Notes under the pieces: generated by a model
Database searches by the model: none
The model's input: the letters and a program-made list of their open reading frames with translations, nothing else
What the model was told of the DNA's origin: nothing
Shown: piece by piece, positions 1 through 12,031 of the stretch
How the letters are laid out: each line of letters starts with the position of its first letter
Numbering within the stretch: position 1 is the first letter of the stretch
Program-made: the position numbers and the translations under genes
From: Cyathus striatus
Lineage: Eukaryota; Basidiomycota; Agaricomycetes; Agaricales; Nidulariaceae
Direction of reading: 5' to 3'
Assembly: GCA_025738555.1 (NCBI GenBank)
Contig: JAOVFP010000019.1
Span: 682,001-746,000, forward strand
DNA: 64,000 bases

Positions 1-911
1 GCGGTAGTATTAAGTTGCACCAAAGTATCATATATATTATTATAACATTTTACTGAACAATACTTAAAACTCTATTTAAAACTACCTTAAGCTATGTCCT
101 TTTGGGATATGTGCTCGTATCATACGTGCAGGCATCTACATTATATAGCTTGTTACATGTCGAACGCGAAGATTAGCGTATAAACGCCCTCTAAGCGCTA
201 AAGTAGCGCTCAAACCGAGTTGTATTCTGTGAGCAAACCAATCACGTAATAGTACATTTGAGGTTAGCGTAATCTTCAGATCCAATCGAGATGTGACAGG
301 GGGCTGTCGATCCGGACCTGAGGCCGATGATGCCCGACGTAGCGACGCTTATGACTTCAAATCGCGGTTTCATCCCGATTTGGACGAGCGCCAACGCTGG
401 GACAGCCGAGACTAGCGCTAGCATATTTGGAATTGCCATCTTCTTCCCATCTCTCGACTCGCGTCTGAGCTGAAGTGCAAGGATAGTATTCAAAGGATTT
501 CCACAACATATATGACTTTTTATTGTTGTTTACCTCACCACAAGACGTCTCAGAGAACACTTTCCTCAAGAGTCAATGACAAATGCACCTACTAACTCTC
601 AACCGGTAACATCAAGGAAACCAACGAAAATATGCATCTGTAATAATGCATCGTATCCAGGGGCCCAGGGAACTGGAGGCTAGGGACATATACATTGCAT
701 ATACACACCATTTACAAGGGTCAAATTTCATTAGACCTAAGTGACCCAACGAATGAGTGAATAGAGTCTTTCTGCATTTTTCCACGCTAGCTCGTCAAGA
801 CGCTTAAAACCAGAGTGTCCGCAAGCCTTCTTCACGGACTATACTAACTTCTGATATTCTGTGGTTTATCAGTTCACATACGATTATCTGAGAGTTGAAA
901 TAGGCACTACA
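1..911. other. Intergenic and upstream region of the first DUF6533 gene
   Basis: I see no gene I can support here. Short open frames on the minus strand around 242-569 match nothing I know. From about 590 to 911 the sequence is recognisably similar to 51480-51717, upstream of the second plus-strand DUF6533 gene, so it probably holds the promoter and 5' leader copied along with that gene. Confidence 0.5.
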
Positions 912-2316
912 ATGAACTCGCTTGTGGAGGCAAGGCGGTTGGATATTAATCAGCTATCTCCCGAGGAACTACTGGCGATGGTCCAGTACATGAAATACCT
1001 GCTCGGTACGAGTTATTTACATTAGACAACCTAAATATTTTAATCATCCAGCCACCAGCTGCTTTTCTGGCCTTTATCTTATGGGACATCGCTGTAACAT
1101 TCGATGATGAAGTGCGTTACATTTGGCGGTTCGTTGTCTAAAATCGCATCCAATACAGTGCTTATAAGTTATTAATCCTCACTTTCAGTCTGCCCCGAGG
1201 CTCACCAACGAAATGGGTATTCTTGATCACGAGATACCTTGCCCTATTCCTTTCAAGGCGATTTTCAGTTCATTATCGACATGTAGTGTAACTGACGAGT
1301 TATTTACTACTTCAGTTTAATTGCTTATCTGAACTTTTCTATTGCTTCAAATCTCGAGCATGTGAAGCCATCCATCTGCCAACGGAACTACATAGTCCTA
1401 AAGGTAGCCATTTGCGTCTTGTTAGTCTTTGCTCAGGCTCTACTCATGACCCGCGGTTAGTGTCTTATTTCAGTCTATATCTCTATACGTCCTTACTGCT
1501 TAGTATCTCTTTACAGCTTACGCACTATGCCTCCGCAATAGAAGAGTTGCGATTGGTATGGGAGCTCTCCTTACACTGCAAATTCTTATGATGCCGCTTG
1601 TGGTGTACAATTCAGTACCAAGGCATTTTTTAGCAATGTGTGTTAAGGCCTCCAGATCAAGACAGTCTGTCATTTTTGTGTACGCTTTCTATTGTAGTTA
1701 TCATAACATATTGACAACTAAGACACAGAATTTATTCTCTCTTCCCTCTTCTAATTGTCCTCGGATTTACAATTACCAAATATTACAAGGGCCTGAAAGC
1801 CGGATGGGGGCATATTCCTATTGTTTCTAGACTAGTGAAAGATGATATTGCACTAGTTGTCAGTCTAGGTAAGGACACACCGTAAGTTAAACGATATCGT
1901 GAATTACCACATTTTCTATGAATTTTGGCAGTATCCTGGGGTTTAATGTCAGTACTTGTCTCTAGCTTTAGAGGTTCAGTATACGGATACATCGTGCTTT
2001 AGTAAGCGCTTTCTGGCTCATATTGTCCACTTTTCTGGCGGCCTAACAATGTATCTTCACAATTTTAGTTGGATAATGACAATTGTTCCTTCCTCTGTGC
2101 GTGTTTCATACTAGCAGTTGTCTTTTTTTTCATTTAACGATGTTCCAGGTTTGTAGAGTCATTATCAACATGCAACGCCTTGGATGTATCGGCACACACA
2201 TGCCTCCTTATTCTCAGCAATATCCTCAGTTTACAACATACATTACGGACGGCTGTGTGTCCAGAATGAATCCTTCAGAACGTTTGACTGCGACCCCAGC
2301 TGACAGGCATGCTTGA
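912..2316 (+). CDS. DUF6533-family multi-pass membrane protein (copy A)
   Basis: This is a multi-exon gene for a probable seven-helix membrane protein of the basidiomycete DUF6533 family, whose function is unknown. Exon 1 starts at ATG 912 and ends in MVQYMKYLL before a GTACGAG donor at 1006. Exon 2 gives LWDIAVTFDDEVRYIWR, the family signature of a Tyr/Trp-Asp pair, a helix and EVRYIW. Exon 3 gives TKWVFLITRYLALF (family K/RW...L.N/TRY). A later exon gives RAYALCLRNRRV across a splice, the family RVYALY.RNR motif, followed by hydrophobic stretches and ITKYYKGLKAGWG. The C-terminal exon encodes VINMQRLG-like residues and ends at TGA 2314-2316. Copy B at 51718-53158 has CAA at that stop position and reads ten codons further. 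Position 1972 also differs from B at a probable splice donor (GA for GT). Copy A may therefore be starting to decay. Confidence 0.7.
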
Positions 2317-2973
2317 TCACAGCTACCTGTAGAAGCGGCAGGGTGAGTCACATTTTATCTTGACTTATATTCATGGATTAATTTGAAGTTGAAATCGGGA
2401 AAAGAGGTCATTACTTCTTTTCTTTCCCTATGAATGGCATTCTAGTTTCTTGTTAACCTCCATTGTACAATTGGAAACTTTTAGTTCTAATAAGTTTACT
2501 TTATTTCTGATGTGGTAACAGTTCATCATATCATGTCAGGCTCAGGTCCCATCCAGGATTGTGAGAAAGGAGGAAAGGATTTAGCGATGAATAAATCTCC
2601 AACAACACAAGTTTGTGAAATAGGGGTAGGAATCCGTAGGATTACATGAGTACGCTAGGGACCTAGAGTTAGTTCTATTCAGACTTGCCGAGATCTGCCG
2701 GTACTTAGCGGTAACTGCCATCATTTGGCAGTCATTCGGCATAACCGTGAGTTGTTACCCTGGTATTTCGCGGAACAAGTTGGAACAAGTGGCAACAACT
2801 GCGGAAGGACATTAACGTAACAGAACGTAAGTAAGTACCTAGGTCAATTGACAGGAGACAACAGGTCCCGATTACTATGCACGGAATTTGAAGCAACATG
2901 GAAGCGTGTGGCGTTTCTAATAAATAACCTACGAGTAGTCGTGACGCTTTTGACGATTAACCCGGATTCCGTG
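2317..2973. other. Intergenic region upstream of the first P450
   Basis: No gene is seen. The last roughly 100 bases, including CATGGAAG and AATAAATAACCT, resemble the sequence before the second P450 (about 5322-5360). This suggests that the promoter/5' leader was included in the P450 tandem duplication and that the coding start lies downstream of it. Confidence 0.45.
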
Positions 2974-4987
2974 ATGTTAGGATCCCTACGTGAACATATT
3001 ACTTGGATGCTGAGAGATGTAACCTGGTCGCCCTATATCATTGGGGCCATAGCGATATTCCTCTCCTGGTTGTATCTTAACAGCGAAGGGCGCAAGGTGT
3101 GCATCATCAGTCTTTTCGTTCGAGCTTTCATCTGATAGGTGCCATTTCAGCTAAGACATATACCGACTGTCGGATACTCATCACCGATCTTATCCTTTAT
3201 TACCGCCTTCAAGTTTCTATTGTATGCTGAGGATGTAGTGAATGAAGGGGTCGACAGAGTCTGTTATTCAATCTACTTTAAATTTGAAATGTATTCCCCG
3301 CTGATATACTTTCAAAATTCACATAGTTCAACGGTGCCCCATTTAAAATTCCTATGCTGGACAGATGGATGGTTGTATTTCATGGAGAAAAGTACACAGA
3401 TGAGTTCAAGAAAGCTCCTGATGACGCATTGTCTATAAACATGGCAATTAATGAGGTTGGATGTGTTTGGATATCTTGAACTTTATTGTATAAAAATGTT
3501 CTCTATTTTTAGACGCTCCAAGTCCCTTACACCATGGGTTCAGAAGTTGTTACCAATCCTTACCATCTCCCTTTAATCCGTGTCCAGCTTACCAGAAACC
3601 TTGATAACATTTTCCCGGAGCTTTACGAAGAGGTAATGGACTCTTTCAATGATTTACTCCCTCCTACACAAGGTATGTTTCCACTTAAATAGCCATCTGT
3701 GCAAATCTCTAGATGGTTGATAATTAAATGATAGATTGGAAGGCGTTTAATGCAATGAATACTTTCGTAGATGTCGTTTGCCGGATAACAAACCGAACAT
3801 TCGTTGGACTTCCATTATGTATGTCTTGTATATTATAATATATGCCTCTTACCTTTGTTTGGTTAACAGCAAGGAATGCCGACTTCCTTCAGATTTGCAA
3901 ATTGTACACGCTCGACGTCTTTAAGGATTCGGTAATTATGAACATGGTGCCATCATTTTTACGGCCGTAAGCACATCTAATACGTTGGACTGGTAAACAC
4001 TTACGCTTTTGTATAGTCTATCGTATTTCGTGCTAAAGAATTCTTACCGTCGAATTCTAATGTGCATGAAGCACTTAGAACCTGTGATCTCTGACTATGA
4101 AGAGATGGATGCCACTGGTGGTGAAATGCCCGTTCGTAGTACTTTTCTCATTAGTTCATTTCGTGGCAGCTGATGTTTTCAGAACAACATGTTAGCCTGG
4201 CTTCTGGAAGCAGCTAAGGATGAAGAACGATCACCATTGCGCCTCACAAAGCGTATTCTTTTGGTCAACTTCACGGCTATTCATACTACCACACATGTAC
4301 GCAATCTTCTCCAAAATGGGGATTGGTACTGACATATGCTTAGACATTTGTAAAAACCCTATACAATCTCGTTTCCAACCCCGCATATATATCTGAACTT
4401 CGCGAAGAAATAGAGGACGCAGTTGAATGTAACGGATGGAGCAGAGCAGCACTCGAAAGTATGAAGAAGTTGGATAGCTTTATCAAAGAGACGCAGAGAT
4501 TAGCGCCCCTAGGAGTCTGTCAGTATTCTTGATACTGTGATTCGCCAAATGGGCCTTCTTACTTATTCGCTGTGGGATAGGGCAATCTAGTCGCATGGCT
4601 ATCAAAGATTATACATGCAGCGACGGCACCTTAATTCCCAAGGGCACAATTGTCTCCTTAGCAATTGACCCTACGCACCGCAATGGCGACAAGTACTCTG
4701 ATCCAGAAAAATTCGAAGGATTCCGCTTCGTAAACAAGGGTAGCGACAGCAATAAACTATCTAGTATGGTCATGCTGAGCGACGATTATCTTGCCTTTGG
4801 CGTCGGAAAACATGGCTGCCCTGGGAGGTTCTTTGCAGCCAATGAAATAAAGCTTCTCCTTGCACATGTACTCGTGACGTACGACTTTAAACTAACAGGC
4901 TCTGGACGTCCGAAAATAACCACATTTGGCTCAGCACGTATTCCAGATATGAAAGCGGATATTTTGTTCAGGAAAAGATGTATGTAA
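2974..4987 (+). CDS. Cytochrome P450 monooxygenase 1
   Basis: This gene encodes a haem-thiolate monooxygenase anchored in the ER membrane; the substrate cannot be told from sequence. The N-terminus has a hydrophobic anchor (YIIGAIAIFLSWLYL) followed by the proline-rich RHIPTVGYSSPI hinge. Later exons give KIPMLDRWMVVFHG, NPYHLPLIRVQLTR, CRITNRTFVGLPLC, an I-helix-like stretch ending FTAIHTTTH, the K-helix ExxR (KETQRLAP) and the haem loop FGVGKHGCPGRFFA with its ligand cysteine near 4820. About ten short introns interrupt the gene, in the same places as in its neighbour at 5425. The K-helix has Gln where Leu is usual (ETQR versus ETLR in the neighbour). ATG 2974 and ATG 3007 are both possible starts; by comparison with the paralog the protein starts shortly before the anchor. 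I cannot assign a CYP family. Confidence 0.85.
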
Positions 4988-5424
4988 TTGAGAATGATGT
5001 GTATGCCTCTTATAGTAGTAGTCAGTTGAATATAAGTTTAAATAACAAGGCACTGGACCCAGAAAACAAGAATGAAAAGGAAAGCTTAACAAGAAATGTT
5101 GACAAACAGATCCCGGATAGCGCAACCAATGCGCGCGACTACCGATCAACACGAACAGCGCTGATAGGTAGTGTATCTGGAACGCCCTAAGGGGTTAAAA
5201 TTCCATATTTTTGTCTGCTTCGCGGAACTACCCTTAGCCCCATTTAGAATTTCACACTAAATTTAACGAATCCACTTAAGGCATACTTGCGTCCTGACCC
5301 GGTTCTGATAGGACCGATTAGAATGCATGGAAGACTGTCATTAATAAATAACCTGCAGTCCGTTTTTTGTAGCTGAGTTTTCTTGTTTGCAATCCCCTCG
5401 TATTGCCCTCATAAAGACTTCACG
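4988..5424. other. Spacer between tandem P450 genes
   Basis: No gene is seen in this 437-base spacer. Its 3' part is similar to the region before the first P450. Confidence 0.5.
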
Positions 5425-7413
5425 ATGTCTTGGATCGCAAGAGAGGACATATGGCCGTACTTCCTTGGGGTCCTCGCATTTTTCTTTGGCTGGCTATATC
5501 TTAACAGTGAAAGTCGAAAGGTGTGTTCCAACAGTATCTTTATTTGTACCGCCGATATCATCTGACATAGTCACGCCACCTCAGCTGAGACATATTCCAA
5601 CTGTTGGACATTCATCTCCCATCCTTTCCTACATTTCGGCATTGAAGTTCACTTTTTATGCTAAAGACATGGTGAACGAAGGGGTCGATAGAGTGTGTTA
5701 TTCAATTCATTTCAATAGTCTCTCGCTGACACGACTTAACTTAGTTCAATGGGCGCGCGTTTAAAGTTCCCCTGTTGGATAGATGGATGGTTGTATTCCA
5801 TGGAGAAAGCTACGCTGAAGACTATAAGAAAGCTCCTGATGAAGCACTATCCATAAATATGGCAGTCAACGAGGTGGGAATGTGTTGATCTTCAGCATGA
5901 GTATATTAAACATATCGTTCACAGTCGCTTCAAGTTCCATTTACTATTGGTGCTGAGATTTTGAGCAATCCGTATCATATCCCCTTAATCCGTACCCAGC
6001 TTACACGAAGTCTTGGAGACCTTTTCCCTGAGATTTACGAGGAAGTAGTGGAGGGATGTAGTGATCTTCTACCCCAAATAGAAGGCGAGTCAATTCCTAC
6101 CATCATGTTCATTGAATGCAAATGGCTGATGACGTTTATGGTAGAGTGGGAGGCTTGTCATACAATGGATACCTTCCTACATATCATTTGTCGGATATCA
6201 AATCGAACGTTTGTTGGACTTCCGTTATGTACGTGTTATTGTATCAATTCATTCGTGTGAGACATAACTTACCTAATTACTTTGTCAACAGGTAGAAATC
6301 CTGAATATCTCGAAATTTGCAAATCATTTACGCTTGATATTATAAAAGATTCAGTAATTCTTAACATGCTTCCATCATTCCTACGACAGTATGTTCTTTA
6401 CACAAAGGATAGCTGATTGCCTCACTACCACTATCTAGGTTGTCGTCATACGTAATAAATCGTACTTATCGCAGCATTCAGAAGTGCAAGAAACATTTGG
6501 AACCGGTCATCGCTAGTTATAGAGAGAAGAAAGCCGCCGGTTATGAAATGCCAGTTCGTACTTGTTGAGGTATCAGTATTTGTAGCCGCTGACATGGGAT
6601 TTCAGGTTAAAATGCTAACTTGGCTTCTAGAAGAAGGTAAGGGTGAAGAACAATCATCAACACAACTCACAAAGCGTATATTGGCGCTCAACTTCACCGC
6701 CACCCACACAACCACATTTGTAAGTCTCCTAAGGATTCTCTAGAGAAATGATTAGTAATCGACACACGCTTTAGTCGTTTGTACAAGTGTTACATAACCT
6801 TGTTTCCTATCCTGAGTACATCCCTAAACTACGCAAAGACGTGGAAAATGCGGTTGAAGGATTCGGTTGGAGTAGAGAAGCACTCGATAATATGAATAAG
6901 GTAGATAGTTTCATTAAAGAGACGTTGCGATTGACACCCCTTGGCATTTGTAAGTTTTATTACTAACCAGTGCTTACCCGTTCAAAGTGCGCTCACGTTG
7001 AACCAGGGCAATCCAGCCGATTGGCAATGAAAGACTACACATGCCTAGATGGCACATTTATTCCCAAAGGCACAATGATCTCTTTAGCAATTGATCCTAC
7101 GCACCTCAATTGCGAAATTTACTCTAATCCTAAGGAGTTCAATGGATTCCGATTCCTAAAGGGCAACGGCGAAGATACACCAGGAGGCAGTTTGGTTACG
7201 ATGAGCAGTGACCACCTCACATTCGGAATAGGAAATCACAGCTGTCCTGGGAGATTTTTCGCAGCCAGAGAAATGAAGCTCCTCCTCGCTCATATACTCA
7301 TGACTTATGACTTGAAACTTTCTGGCACTAAAACTCCGAAGACAACCATGTTTGGTCCAGGAAATATTCCAGATATGAAGACTAAAGTAATGTTCAGGAA
7401 GAAATGCACGTAG
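5425..7413 (+). CDS. Cytochrome P450 monooxygenase 2 (tandem paralog)
   Basis: This is a tandem duplicate of the P450 at 2974-4987, with matching exon order. ATG 5425 begins MSWIAREDIWPYFLGVLAFF, a membrane anchor. The hinge RHIPTVGHSSPI follows, then FKVPLLDRWMVVFHG, NPYHIPLIRTQLTR, CRISNRTFVGLPLC, the I-helix-like FTATHTTTF, ExxR as KETLRLTP, and the haem loop FGIGNHSCPGRFFA near 7230. The protein ends at a TAG closing at 7413. The intron after LLPQIEG appears to use a GC donor (GAAG|GCGAGT near 6083) where the paralog has GTATGT. That intron is open in frame, so retention would add about 20 residues instead of ending the protein. The conserved residues are all present, so the enzyme is probably active. 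Confidence 0.87.
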
Positions 7414-7849
7414 TTGAGAATCTGATCTGGATATGGTTGCGTACTATGTTATAATAGCATCCCTATCTATACGTATTAGCCTAACTTCAATGTTGGATAT
7501 CGTATTTTTCTACGTACCTCATTTATATATGGTTCTGTAGGTCACTGGGATTTGTATCGAGTGACATACATCACGTTGCAGTTCCTTCTCTAATTGTTGC
7601 ATATGTTCGAGAATGCTAAACTATATCGTACAAAATCATCTTGCCGTCCTCCATTCGCTTTAAGAATGTTATTTCAACATATGACTTCGGTAGTTCACAC
7701 CTAGTGACGTCAGATTGTAACAATTCAGAGTAGTCGTGTTCTTATTCAAAGTTGTAACGGTGTCGATTGTATTGACGAAGTTCCGATATCTCCCACGCGC
7801 GGCTTATAGTGCATCGTCAAGCCTCAAGGCCTCACCGTCCAAGCTTACC
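7414..7849. other. Spacer and probable promoter of the RBR ligase gene
   Basis: No coding feature is supported in this stretch. An open frame runs in from 7736 in phase with the ligase, but it has no ATG before 7850. Confidence 0.4.
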
Positions 7850-9073
7850 ATGTCAGCAGAAGACATGGATGCCGACGCTGATCTGCATTTGCAGAGATTG
7901 ATTTTCGTACTGTCGCATGAAATGGTCGCGGATAGCCTCAATACGATCCTGAATCGTCCGGGTCCACCCTCCATGACTCTCCATGAAAGCAACGTCAGAC
8001 AAGCAGCCGACCGAGTCTTGCGCTATAGTTCTAATGAGCATGCCTTAGAATTTCCTGTGGCATTTGATACAGATCTCAACCAGGTTCGCCAACTTCATAA
8101 TGCTCCTCAAAGCGACGTAAAAGAGGATCAGGAGCAAGAAGTCGAAGAGGTCCTTTGCAGCTGCTGTTATTCCATCCTGTCATTTTCCGCTACCATATAC
8201 TGCGGCTTCGCGCACGCTCAATGCGTTGAATGCATCCGGCGTACTCTAAAGTTAATCGCGTACGAGGGAGGTCTCTCAAAGCGAACCGTGGACCTATCTA
8301 CCGGCTCTTTACGGTGCATGTCTACGGAGGAGGAATGTTCCGACGCATTTTCTTTCCCTTTGCTTCAAGAAATATTGTCATGTCACTGGGGTCCTAAAGA
8401 AATGAAGAACCTTATCGAAAAAGTGGAGCATGTGATTACAAGTCATGTCGTTATGAGCTCCGGTATGGAGGTTACTAAGTGTCCGTTCTGTGTCTTCATG
8501 GTAGAAGGAAATATGGTGAACGACTTGAACATGATCGAGGAGAGGAATTGGATCTTCGAATGTGAGAATTTCGAATGTTTGAAGAAAAGCTGTTTACTCT
8601 GCGGCGAGGAGTGGGTTGGGAAGCATGAGAATTGTAAGGAGAAGAAGATTCTAGAGGATAAGGAGGCGTTTATTTCGAGAAGGATAGATGAAAAGATCGT
8701 ACGCAACGTGAGCTCTTCTTTTCACATTTTGAACATGTCCTACGACATCTCCTAGTGCCCTCGGTGTCACGCGCGCTTTATCAAACAGATAAAGAACGGA
8801 TGTAATCGCGTTACTTGTTCCTGTGGAGCCACAATCTGTTATGTCTGTAGGGCCGATCTCAGCCACCTGAAGAGTGCATACTCACACTTCTGTATGCATG
8901 GAACGAGCCAGGTGGATTCTCTAGGCAGAGCGATAACTGTAACAAAAATTTGCTTGTGCAAGTATCAATGTGATGTATGGGCGCAGGATACATTGGACGT
9001 CGAGGCTTTGGAAGCTAGAAACGAGGCAATAATTGAGTGGAATAAGAAGGAGAAGGAAAGAGCTTCGAGGTGA
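7850..9073 (+). CDS. RBR-type (RING-IBR-RING) E3 ubiquitin ligase, RNF216/TRIAD3-like
   Basis: The predicted protein of about 388 residues transfers ubiquitin by the RBR mechanism, in which a RING2 cysteine takes ubiquitin from E2. ATG 7850 has a good context (ACCATGT). RING1 begins near residue 103 with CSCCYSIL and continues through CGFAHAQCVECI and LRCMS. An IBR-like zinc region follows (KCPFCVFM, then FECENFECLKKSCLLCGEEW, H, C). A single 57-nt intron (8699-8755, GTACGC...CTCCTAG) joins to RING2: CPRCHARFIK, GCNRVTCSCGATICYVC and a late H/C pair. The RING2 spacing and the wording GCN..TCSCG...CY.CR resemble RNF216. Without splicing, translation stops at 8753-8755. The C-terminus is charged and likely coiled. 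Partners are unknown. Confidence 0.85.
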
Positions 9074-12031
9074 CGATGGATGCTGGTGAAGTTTGACCAC
9101 AGTGTCTTACATCTACGAAACAAACAGTAACGTAGATCTCAGTCTACTAAGCAAAATTATCCTTTCATCTAGAATATGAGCTTACTCAAGAGTTCAGATT
9201 TCGAATTTTGAGCATAGACATTGCACAAAAATCTGGGAATGAACGAGAGTACTAGTGAATTCATTGCCAAAAACAAATATTCATATTTCGCGGCTAGCAG
9301 TACAATTTAAAGTATTCTTGCTTAGAAGAAACTGGGTAGCACTGATGACTGAGCTGCTTGATAATAGTCGCGAATGGGGAGAAAACCCTTGGTCGTTATG
9401 GCTAGTCTCTAGGATACATAATAAGACGGCCATGAAAAGGAAAAGTGACAGCTGAGTTGAAGAAACCAGTTAACTCACGGAATAAGGCCCGAGACTAGGC
9501 CTAGCATATGGCATAGTAGCATCAGTAGCTACTACACAGTGCAGAGTTGGTCAAGAGCTGGTGTACTCTGCAGAGGCTTTTGAAAATTAAAGTGAAATAG
9601 TGGCAAATATGTATGTCGAAACGTCGCGCGGCACGTGTTCGGGTCGGAGCTTCGGGCTTCGGGTTTCGAGGGTTGCAACTTCAGCGTTGGTTTTTACAAC
9701 CAACCATGTTGTCTATATGATTGTACGTTATGACAGGTTTTAAATATGCTCAAAAGGCGCGTGTATAAAAGCAGAATACAAACAAAATATTCAGGTCGAA
9801 CTGGGAACGTATACACTTTCGGCATTGAACAACACGCGCCGCCCCTCATCTAATGGCCATGCATTGGTCTTGTGCAGTGAAGACTCTGGTCACTTCTTCC
9901 AACAAACTCGTTCGTAATCATGAAGCAGACGTCGTAAATACGAGGAGAAGATTGAGCGCTAGTGAGCTGGAACTTGGAAGGATCGAGGGTTGATTGGTAC
10001 GTACTAGCTAGTGCTCTCACCAACTATATGCGTACTAAATCAGACTCCACGTAGCATCGACACTACAGTTTAACTATCCCACCATCTCACCTCCTGACTT
10101 GCTCGACTCTGCTTTTCGCTGCTACAATGATTAGTACTTGAAACTTTCATTCGCCTTCCTTGTCTTAAGATGAATTTCGATGCAGTGAATAGCGTTCATT
10201 GCTGACAGTTTTGCTGGTGGGAGGTGCAAACTCTCGGGAGATGCGTTACGAGGAACCTTAGGCCTTGGGAATGATTGAGTTGTCGGAAATTGATAGAGGG
10301 AATACAATGGAGGCTGATACGCATCTACTGCTGTTCCTTCGTCTGACTCGATCTCACCAGCAGTGGACAGCACGGCTCCTGCCTGACCGGCGACCGCCAC
10401 ACGGACGAGTATGAGCTCCATTCCATCTCCTCCAAAGCCTAATCCGCACGGAACCGCACCTGTCAACCTCGAGGGAAAGATGATTCTAATTGACTATCGC
10501 ATGATGAAGCCCCGTTTCTTTGTCTTCGAGCATACTTGCGTGAGGTACGGAACAGTTGATCTGCGTTTGGAGAAGCGGCGTGCGGTGCGGGAGCCTGGGA
10601 GAGCAGTATTCTGAAACTGCCGAACTGCGTAAATTCCACATCGCTGACATACGCAATGGCATAATTGCATGTCAACCAGTTTTCTCAGAGTGCCTCTAGT
10701 TGTCGATACGTCATGAAGACTGTTGATGTTGGAATATTGCCGAACATTGCTTGTTGATGAGGAATGCACGAGATCGCTGTAGCGACGGTGACGTGGAAAT
10801 TCGGCTCGAGGATATACTAGATTACTCCTTCAACTGGCTCGTTCTGGCCATTAGTCTCGTCTTTCTGCGATACACAGTGTCAGAGATGCGTACTCGTATG
10901 GGTATCACGGTTCACCCTCCTCCCCCAAGTTTGCAACTTGCATCGCTGCGGAGGCGGCGGAGCGTTGTTGAAAAGTGATTCCCATCTATATAGCCGACTG
11001 TACGCGTCACCCGAGACCGAATCCTTGCCAAATATATTCGTGGTATACTGCAAGATATATGTCGAAAAAAACAGCGAGTATGCTCTCGTTGAGCGGACGT
11101 CGGTAGAACTTCAAGGGGAGTTCCAGCGTACAAGAAATAGGAAGTTGATCATTGACACTTTGAAGGCTGTTCAGACGATAACAAGACGATCGCGCTCTCT
11201 GTAAGGTTCTACATATGGAAGAATATGTAGATTTTTTCTCTAAATATAGACCTTTCAATACCACGCAGAGAACATGAGATAGCATGAGGGATCCATGATG
11301 TATACTTATCGGTTGGACAGTTGGCCTTTTTTTATTATGTCCTCACTATATCCCAGATGGTGGCCCCATCTTCGACGGTTAATTACTTACGTCACTTACA
11401 ATGCCCGGGCGCTACAGTGCGGATAATTACACCTCCGCACCTCCAGCTTTGCTTAACTCACAGCTAAGCCTACGAGTCGGTGCCGTGTGGTTAGGTCTGG
11501 TTACGTGTCGAGCTGACTCGAACAAATAGATTGCTCGAAGACCAAATTCAGAAAGCTGGAACAGATCCGACGGCCAGTAATACTTTTATAGTAAGACAAG
11601 GCGTATGTCATACACTCTTTTAGTCAGCGAACGGATGTGTTCCATGCTTCGAGGACGGGCCCGGCCCCCGTGTAGCACTAGTAAGGTAACTATCCGGACG
11701 GGTAACGTTCCTTTGCTATGTTTGAGGTTGAAATTAGGTACCACGCAGGCTTCTCCTGCGTACCAATTCTACGTGTTACCACTGAGGTTGAGGGTAATAG
11801 GGGGAACACAGGCCGAAAAGTCACCGCGGTGCTGACACGATTTGCATGGAGATTAATTTAGACTAACTCACCTTTCCCAGCGTCAACGTTGTCTTATATA
11901 TATGTACACATGACCCTATGTCAGGCATCTGCCCGTCAGGTCCACTTCTTCATCTCGAGTACTCCTTCGCTCATCTTGCTTATCGGAGACAGCGACTACC
12001 ACCACCACTTTGACCGTTTCCACTGCCCACC
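9074..12031. other. Gene-poor region between RBR ligase and ABC transporter
   Basis: I cannot support a gene here. A TATA-like TATAAAAG near 9765 and short ATG-initiated frames at 10411-10614 (+) and 10131-10421 (-) exist, but neither protein is recognisable. A short hairpin (GTTGG...CCAAC) lies near 9684-9705. Small exons of an unknown gene could be hidden at 10100-11300. Confidence 0.35.

Noticed and set aside
242..569. Overlapping minus-strand open frames of 70-83 codons
   Set aside because: They have no family match, no intron logic and overlap each other in different frames.
2848..2973. Longer N-terminus for P450 1
   Set aside because: The first codon is TTG and the sequence resembles the non-coding leader of the paralog.
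7736..7849. N-terminal extension of the RBR ligase frame
   Set aside because: It does not start with ATG; ATG 7850 has a good context and a plausible acidic N-terminus.
10131..11285. Several 60-100 codon frames on both strands
   Set aside because: No recognisable domains, mutually overlapping, and most start without ATG.
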